Shown in pieces: positions 59,889 to 64,000 of a stretch of DNA of 64,000 nt. How positions within the stretch are numbered: position 1 is the first letter of the stretch; every line of letters begins with the position of its first letter. The notes under the pieces are model-generated. The model ran no database searches. It was not told the origin of the DNA and saw nothing but the letters and a program-made list of their open reading frames with translations. Source of the stretch: Kribbella jejuensis (GTDB taxonomy: Bacteria; Actinomycetota; Actinomycetes; Propionibacteriales; Kribbellaceae); contig NZ_VFMM01000002.1 of the NCBI RefSeq assembly GCF_006715085.1, positions 1,116,001 to 1,180,000 of the forward strand. The letters are read 5' to 3'. Both the position numbers and the translations under genes were made by a program.

Positions 59889-60442
59889 CTCCACGGTTTC
59901 ATCACCTCCGCAAGCTCTGCTCGTGCTCTGGCTATCCGTCCTCTGACTGCTGCGGGTGAGGTTTCGAGGAGTTCGGCGATCTCGTTGTACGAACGTCCGT
60001 GGACCTCGCGCAGCAGCCAGCAGGCCCGTTGTGGTGGCGGCAGTTGCTGTAGCGCCAGCGCCAGCGCCTTCATCGCCTCGGTGCCGGCCGCTGCTCGTCC
60101 GGGGTCGCCCTCGATGCTGGTTTCTGCCAGTTCGCGGCCGTCGTCGAGCACGGCGGTCGGCTTGCGCCGCTGCAGGATGGTGAGGCACTTGTTGGTCGCG
60201 GCCTTGTACAGCCAAGAGCTGAAGGCCTCGTTGCAGCGGATCTCGGGCAGCCGCCGCCACGCGGTGACGAACACGTCCTGGGTGACGTCCTCGGCCTCCC
60301 CGCTGGCGCCGTTCAGCATTCTCAGACAAAGGGTGTAGATGCGGCGCTGGTAGCGGCGCACCAGAAGTTCGAACGACGCGGGGTCGCGGTTCTTGGCGCG
60401 GGCTACCAAAGTCGCCTCGTCGATCTCCGCGAAGTCGCCCAT
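59885..60442 (-). CDS. ECF RNA polymerase sigma factor
   Basis: A 185-residue sigma factor. Region 2: SFELLVRRYQRRIYTLCLRM, EAEDVTQDVFVTAWRRLPEI, SSWLYKAATNKCLTILQRRK. Region 4: ALQQLPPPQRACWLLREVHG then SYNEIAELLETSPAAVRGRI. The ATG at 60442 gives a typical ECF length; no good ribosome-binding site precedes it, and GTG or ATG codons upstream (to 60604) are possible. The next gene carries the zinc anti-sigma motif. Likely target: the Asp23 operons on both sides. Confidence 0.86.
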   Translation of the reverse strand: MGDFAEIDEATLVARAKNRDPASFELLVRRYQRRIYTLCLRMLNGASGEAEDVTQDVFVTAWRRLPEIRCNEAFSSWLYKAATNKCLTILQRRKPTAVLDDGRELAETSIEGDPGRAAAGTEAMKALALALQQLPPPQRACWLLREVHGRSYNEIAELLETSPAAVRGRIARARAELAEVMKPWR

Positions 60443-60680
60443 GGATGTAGAGACGACACCGACTCCGCGAATGTCACGGTCCCGAGTCCGATCAGTCCCG
60501 CTGACGGTGCTCACACCACCAGCATCACTCTCGGCCGCGGATATCGCCACAGGCGCGACGAGGGCGGCGCGAACAGCAAGGAACTTGAACTTGGACCGTG
60601 ACATCGCGGCCCGCGGTGTTGTCCAACCATCAGAAGATCACGAACGCACACCCAGAACCCGACCAGTAAAGGATCGTCCG

Positions 60681-61169
60681 ATGAGCGACACCACCACGAC
60701 CGCGAAGATCGCGGCGAAGCCCGGCCCGGGCAGCGACGTCACCAGCACCACAGATCTGGGTGCCGGCCCGGGCGGCAAGACCACCATCGCCGATGTCGTC
60801 GTCTCGAAGATTTCGGGTATAGCGACCCGGGAAATCATCGGCGTCCACGCCCTCGGTGGCGGCGCCGCGCGGGCGGTCGGCATGCTGCGTGACCGGATGC
60901 CCGGATCGCGGACCAACATGTCCCAAGGCGTCTCGGTCGAGGTCGGCGAGACGCAGGCGGCGGTCGACATCGAGCTTGTCGCGGAGTACGGCGTGAGCAT
61001 CGCCGACCTCGCCCAGGAGATTCGCCGCAATGTCATCTCGGCGGTCGAGCGGATGACCGGCCTCGAGGTCACCGAGGTCAATATCGCCGTCAGCGACGTC
61101 CACCTGGAAGGTGAGGACGAGTCGGAGGACCAGGCCGGGGTTGAGCCGATGGAGCGTCGAGTCCAGTGA
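60681..61169 (+). CDS. Asp23/Gls24 envelope stress protein
   Basis: A 162-residue protein: an unstructured Thr/Gly-rich N-terminus, then TTIADVVVSKISGIATREII, GVHALGGGAARAVGMLRDRM and VEVGETQAAVDIELVAEYGV, with MTGLEVTEVNIAVSDVHLEG at the end. This is the clearest Asp23 family member in the window. Such proteins are abundant and membrane-recruited by AmaP-like anchors; a small membrane protein and anchor-like genes follow. AAGGA sits before ATG 60681. Confidence 0.9.
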   Translation: MSDTTTTAKIAAKPGPGSDVTSTTDLGAGPGGKTTIADVVVSKISGIATREIIGVHALGGGAARAVGMLRDRMPGSRTNMSQGVSVEVGETQAAVDIELVAEYGVSIADLAQEIRRNVISAVERMTGLEVTEVNIAVSDVHLEGEDESEDQAGVEPMERRVQ

Positions 61170-61348
61170 GCGCATCGACTGTCGGCCTGTTCGCCGGGCT
61201 GTTGATCGCGATCGCCGCCGTGACGGGTGGGTTCCTCGGATTCCTGCTGGCATTGGTGCTCGGGGCAGCCGGTTTCCTTGCCGGTCGTCTGCTGACCCAT
61301 GGCACCAAGGGCCTTGACGACCTGATGGCGCGCCGCAGCCGTGGCTGA
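61166..61348 (+). CDS. Small DUF2273-like membrane protein
   Basis: A 60-residue protein from a GTG overlapping the Asp23 stop. Nearly all is two hydrophobic helices (LFAGLLIAIAAVTGGFLGFL, ALVLGAAGFLAGRLL) followed by a basic tail (DDLMARRSRG). Small DUF2273 proteins accompany Asp23 operons and help membrane assembly. It overlaps the next gene by 8 bp. Confidence 0.78.
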   Translation: MSASTVGLFAGLLIAIAAVTGGFLGFLLALVLGAAGFLAGRLLTHGTKGLDDLMARRSRG

Positions 61349-62300
61349 CATCCTCATCCCCGTTGCTCCGGCCGCCCAGCCGTTGCGGTCCGACAGGAGC
61401 GACGCGGGGGAGCGGGGACGCCTGGAGATCGGTCAGCGCGTGGTCGAGAAGATTGCCGAAGCCACAGCTGGTCGGCATCCCGCCGTACTGCGCCAGTCCG
61501 CCACGTTCGGTCGCGGGCTGCCGAAAGCGAAGGCTCAACTCGCGGGACGCAGAGCGCGTGTCCAGTTGGAGATCCCGGTCGGTTGGGGACACCTGCTCGG
61601 TGAGCTGGCGGCCGACGTGCGCGACCAGGTCCGCGAAGAGGTGGAAGCCTTGACCGGCTTGGGGATCGACGGTGTGGACGTCGACATCTCTGCCGTCGAG
61701 GTCTCGCCGGTCGGGAGTGACGCCACGGAGTGTGCCCTCGATGCCGGCGGTCAGACCGCTCCTGGTGCCGCTGCTCCCGCCAAGCGACCGGTCGCGGCAC
61801 CGGCGGCTGCGGCTGTGGGGATCATCGCGGCGCTGGCGGCGATCCTGATCGGTGCCGTCGGTGTCCGCGAGACGCTCGTTTCGACCGGGACTGTCGGCGG
61901 TTCGTCGTGGCTGGAGTGGTTGTTCGGCAAGGCCGAAGTACTGAAGCCGGTCGACTGGATGATTCCCGCCGGGATCGCCGCCGTCCTGCTCGGGGTATGG
62001 GTCCTCCTCGCCACGCTGAAGCCCCGCAAGGCGACGCACCTGGCGGTCGGCGATCGCGCCGCCGGTGTCTGGATCCGCGCTCGCGATGCCGCCCGCTTGG
62101 CGGCCGAGTCCGCGCGTGCGATCGACTCCGTCACCGGCGCCAAGGGGGCCGCCAAGCGTCGGAAGGTACGGGTCTCGGTCACGACGATCGGCGACGCGGA
62201 ACGTGTCCGCGAGGAACTCGCGGCGACAGTGCAGGCACGGTTGCACGAGATCACTCCCACACCTCGGGTGCGCGCCCGGGTCACCGTCGAGGAGCCGTGA
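61341..62300 (+). CDS. Asp23-like / DUF6286-type alkaline shock membrane protein
   Basis: A 319-residue protein. Residues ~25-130 are Asp23-like (GRLEIGQRVVEKIAEATAGR, RARVQLEIPVGWGHLLGELA, GLGIDGVDVDISAVEVSP). Two hydrophobic helices follow (APAAAAVGIIAALAAILIGA; MIPAGIAAVLLGVWVLLATL), then a second alpha-beta domain (RKVRVSVTTIGDAERVREEL) ending VRARVTVEEP. This looks like a fusion of Asp23 with an AmaP/DUF6286-type anchor. It starts at GTG 61341 and is followed 1 bp later by another anchor-like gene. Confidence 0.78.
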   Translation: MADILIPVAPAAQPLRSDRSDAGERGRLEIGQRVVEKIAEATAGRHPAVLRQSATFGRGLPKAKAQLAGRRARVQLEIPVGWGHLLGELAADVRDQVREEVEALTGLGIDGVDVDISAVEVSPVGSDATECALDAGGQTAPGAAAPAKRPVAAPAAAAVGIIAALAAILIGAVGVRETLVSTGTVGGSSWLEWLFGKAEVLKPVDWMIPAGIAAVLLGVWVLLATLKPRKATHLAVGDRAAGVWIRARDAARLAAESARAIDSVTGAKGAAKRRKVRVSVTTIGDAERVREELAATVQARLHEITPTPRVRARVTVEEP

Positions 62301-62301
62301 G

Positions 62302-62874
62302 ATGCGCCGCGGAATCATCGCCTTCGACCGGATCGCCGGTCTCCTGGTCGCCATCGTCCTGATCGGCGCTGGAGCCGCAGCGCTCGGGTGGCGCTACGAC
62401 CTGATCCCCAACGCCCCCGACCGGATCCGCATCGTCGGGCTCACCGACCTCCCCAGCGAGCCATGGTGGCCCTGGGCAACGGCCGCCGGCAGCGTCCTGC
62501 TCATCGTCCTCGGCCTTACCTGGCTGACAAGGCACCTGCCCCATCGCCGGGTCGGGCAGCTTCGCCTGCCGGGCTGCGACGCCACCGGACGGCTGAGTGC
62601 CGATGCCAATGCCGCTGTCAACGCAGCCGCACAGATCATCGCGATGGCGCCCGGCGTCCGGGACGGCTCGGGCCACGTCGTCCTCGACCGTGGACAGCTT
62701 GTCGCAGAACTCCATTGCACACTGGAGCCGGCAGCCGACCTCACCGTCGTACACGTCGCCGCTCAGCAGGCAGCCGCCGACCTGCACCGGGTCCTCGGCC
62801 GCGAAGACCTGTACCACCGCATCGAACTCCGCGTCGCACGAACCGACAGGACCCCTACCCCCCGGGTCGGCTGA
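62302..62874 (+). CDS. AmaP-like alkaline shock membrane anchor protein
   Basis: A 190-residue protein. IAFDRIAGLLVAIVLIGAGA and WPWATAAGSVLLIVLGLTWL are two membrane helices separated by an external loop. The C-terminal ~110 residues (DANAAVNAAAQIIAMAPGVR, AELHCTLEPAADLTVVHVAA) are an alpha-beta domain of the AmaP type that recruits Asp23 to the membrane. It is the last gene of the plus-strand Asp23 operon; no terminator was found. Confidence 0.78.
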   Translation: MRRGIIAFDRIAGLLVAIVLIGAGAAALGWRYDLIPNAPDRIRIVGLTDLPSEPWWPWATAAGSVLLIVLGLTWLTRHLPHRRVGQLRLPGCDATGRLSADANAAVNAAAQIIAMAPGVRDGSGHVVLDRGQLVAELHCTLEPAADLTVVHVAAQQAAADLHRVLGREDLYHRIELRVARTDRTPTPRVG

Positions 62875-62956
62875 AGGGCACGGGCGATGAGTTGGCGGTT
62901 GGTACCCGATGACGGCAGCGCCGGATATCTGTTCTGGTGGTGCCGATTCGGCGGGC

Positions 62957-63431
62957 TCAGGCTTTCGGGATCGGCATTCCGAAGTTCGCCGGAGTGATGT
63001 ATTCGGGTCCTGGTCCGCCGCGGTTGCCGGTCTCGAGTTCGTCGATGGCGGCGAGCTCGTCGGCTGTGAGTTCGAAGTCGAGGACGTCGAGGTTCTCGGC
63101 GATCCTTTCGGGCTTGGTCGACTGGGGATGACGGAGCGGCCGTGCTGAAGGCCCAGCGGAGCATGACCTGGGCCGGCGACTTGCCGTGTGCTCGGGGATG
63201 TCGCAGATGACCGCGTCTGGAGGGCGCTGGTGTGACCGATGTCGCGGTAGAAGGTGATGCCGCCGATCGGTGGCCAGGCTTGATTCAAGAGGCCGTGCGC
63301 ATTGTCGAAATCCTGCACCTCGCGCTGCTGAAAGTACGGGTGGATCTCCAGTTGGTTGACCGCCGGGACCACGGTCGTGGCGTCGAGGAGAGCACGGAGA
63401 TGGTCGACCATGAAGTTGCTGACGCCGTTGG
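62957..63431 (-). pseudogene. Aldo/keto reductase, truncated and frameshifted
   Basis: From about 63431 the frame reads NGVSNFMVDHLRALLDATTV then VVPAVNQLEIHPYFQQREVQ, the central strand of an aldo/keto reductase. It then shifts, with LRWAF-like, LTADELAAIDELE-like and PANFGMPIPKA* pieces in other frames, ending at 62957. The first ~150 residues, with the catalytic Tyr/Asp/Lys, are missing, and several indels break the rest. Confidence 0.72.
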
Positions 63432-63612
63432 CTGTTGCTGCGGCGGGCTTAGTGTGGCCGTTCTCGAACTGGCTGACTGATGCAGCCGTGACCGAGCCGA
63501 GTTCTCACGCCAACTGCACCTGAGTCAAGCCGCGCAGTTCCCTGGCCAAGCGCAGCCCCGGCCCGATCGAACAGGGCCGCGACATCACCCGGGTCCAGTT
63601 GGGCTGATTCAC
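63432..63612 (-). pseudogene. XRE/Cro-type regulator remnant joined to the reductase fragment
   Basis: The frame GLRLARELRGLTQVQLA is followed by an in-frame TGA, then ELGSVTAASVSQFENGHTKP, the helix-turn-helix of an XRE regulator (often fused to an IrrE peptidase). The sequence then passes straight into NGVSNFM of the reductase fragment. A deletion has joined two unrelated genes. It is non-functional as read. Confidence 0.68.
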
Positions 63613-63758
63613 GAAAGTCGTTTCCACGCCGGTTGCTGTCCGCGGTCGGCGGACGGTCCTAGATCTTCCTAGTGCGCTCGCATCTTGGGCACACCTTGGT
63701 TACTGACAGGTCGGATGACTCACCGATGACACGGTGTGCTTGCTGTTGGTGAGTCGAT

Positions 63759-64000
63759 TTGCACCCAACGGCGGCCTGCCAGATCTCGTATGAGATCTGG
63801 CCCAGTCAACGCAGACTGGCCGACGAGCGTGAGCGACTCGCCAAGATGGTCAACACCCAATTGTCTTCCGGACGTCCCGGTTCGATACCGGAGCGCGAAT
63901 GGAAGCGACTGAGGCATGTCGCTCGCGATATCCAGGACGGTGTTCTCCGCACTCGGTTCGACTCGGCCCGCGTTCCTGAATGGTTCTACAAGCGCCTCCG
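63759..64000 (+). CDS. Possible partial coding region at right edge
   Basis: An open frame from a TGA at 63750 to the window end reads (from TTG 63759) a charged, helical sequence: QRRLADERERLAKMVNTQLS, IPEREWKRLRHVARDIQDGV, RFDSARVPEWFYKRL. Codon use looks coding. The start is uncertain; ATG 63846 is the alternative. No family is recognised and the gene continues outside the window. A weak hint only. Confidence 0.35.
   Translation, partial: MHPTAACQISYEIWPSQRRLADERERLAKMVNTQLSSGRPGSIPEREWKRLRHVARDIQDGVLRTRFDSARVPEWFYKRL

Noticed and set aside
63870..63895. A GGTTCGATACC-like stretch resembling a tRNA T-loop
   Set aside because: No acceptor stem, D-arm or anticodon arm can be folded around it, and it lies in an open reading frame.
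1..64000. CRISPR arrays, rRNA and tRNA genes
   Set aside because: No regularly spaced direct repeats and no recognisable rRNA or cloverleaf sequence were seen on either strand.

Overview
The window is high-GC, densely packed bacterial DNA with many 4-bp ATGA/GTGA stop-start overlaps, frequent GTG starts, sugar importers without their own ATPase, and actinobacterial families (SigB-type sigma factor, ECF sigma factor with a SnoaL tail, GAF-ANTAR remnant, Asp23 operon with a zinc anti-sigma-like motif). It is almost certainly a soil actinomycete chromosome. The gene content resembles Kribbella or related Nocardioidaceae, but the genus is my inference.

Layout. (1) 1-1612: the 5' end of a SigB-type sigma gene with a sigma-B-like promoter, then a small coupled protein and a UDP-glucuronate-decarboxylase-like enzyme. 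(2) 11313-1545 (minus): nine overlapping genes holding GmhA, a fused HldE, a glycosyltransferase fused to a GmhB-like phosphatase, two GT9 heptosyltransferase-like enzymes, further glycosyltransferases, an SDR and a carbamoyltransferase. This reads as nucleotide-heptose synthesis and glycan assembly in an organism expected to lack LPS. (3) 18007-11893: a FAD/Rieske oxidoreductase, then an SDR / GH15 / VKOR / ATP-dependent DNA ligase operon. (4) 18116-40588: three polysaccharide- and sugar-utilisation loci. The first pairs a secreted beta-helix protein with a divergent importer, an enolase-superfamily dehydratase, a mutarotase, a lactonase and a GntR regulator, with three matching operators. 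The second is a LacI regulator with an importer. The third is an importer, a hydroxyacid dehydrogenase and a LacI regulator, divergent from a 1145-residue secreted lyase across two mirror-image operators. (5) 40690-50936: housekeeping and stress genes: epoxide hydrolase, XRE/SDR pair, two tandem EEP-family hydrolases, a MerB-like lyase, MsrB-MsrA, an MFS exporter, an ECF sigma factor and an alpha/beta hydrolase. (6) 50973-58636: a region with many broken genes, surrounding an intact three-gene cassette (zinc-ribbon protein, three-TM protein, HELAH metallopeptidase) and a NYN-LOTUS protein. (7) 58864-62874: an Asp23/Gls24 envelope-stress locus whose ECF sigma factor is coupled to a protein joining a zinc anti-sigma motif to an Asp23-like domain. 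(8) 62957-64000: a broken aldo/keto reductase joined to a broken XRE regulator, then an ORF running off the edge.

Most notable: the 51540-53648 cassette (uncharacterised, possibly a conflict or stress system), the zinc anti-sigma/Asp23 fusion, the heptose cluster with its GT2-phosphatase fusion, and the two mirror-image operator arrangements. No rRNA, tRNA, CRISPR array or insertion sequence was recognised. All assignments come from reading translated motifs; no database search was possible.
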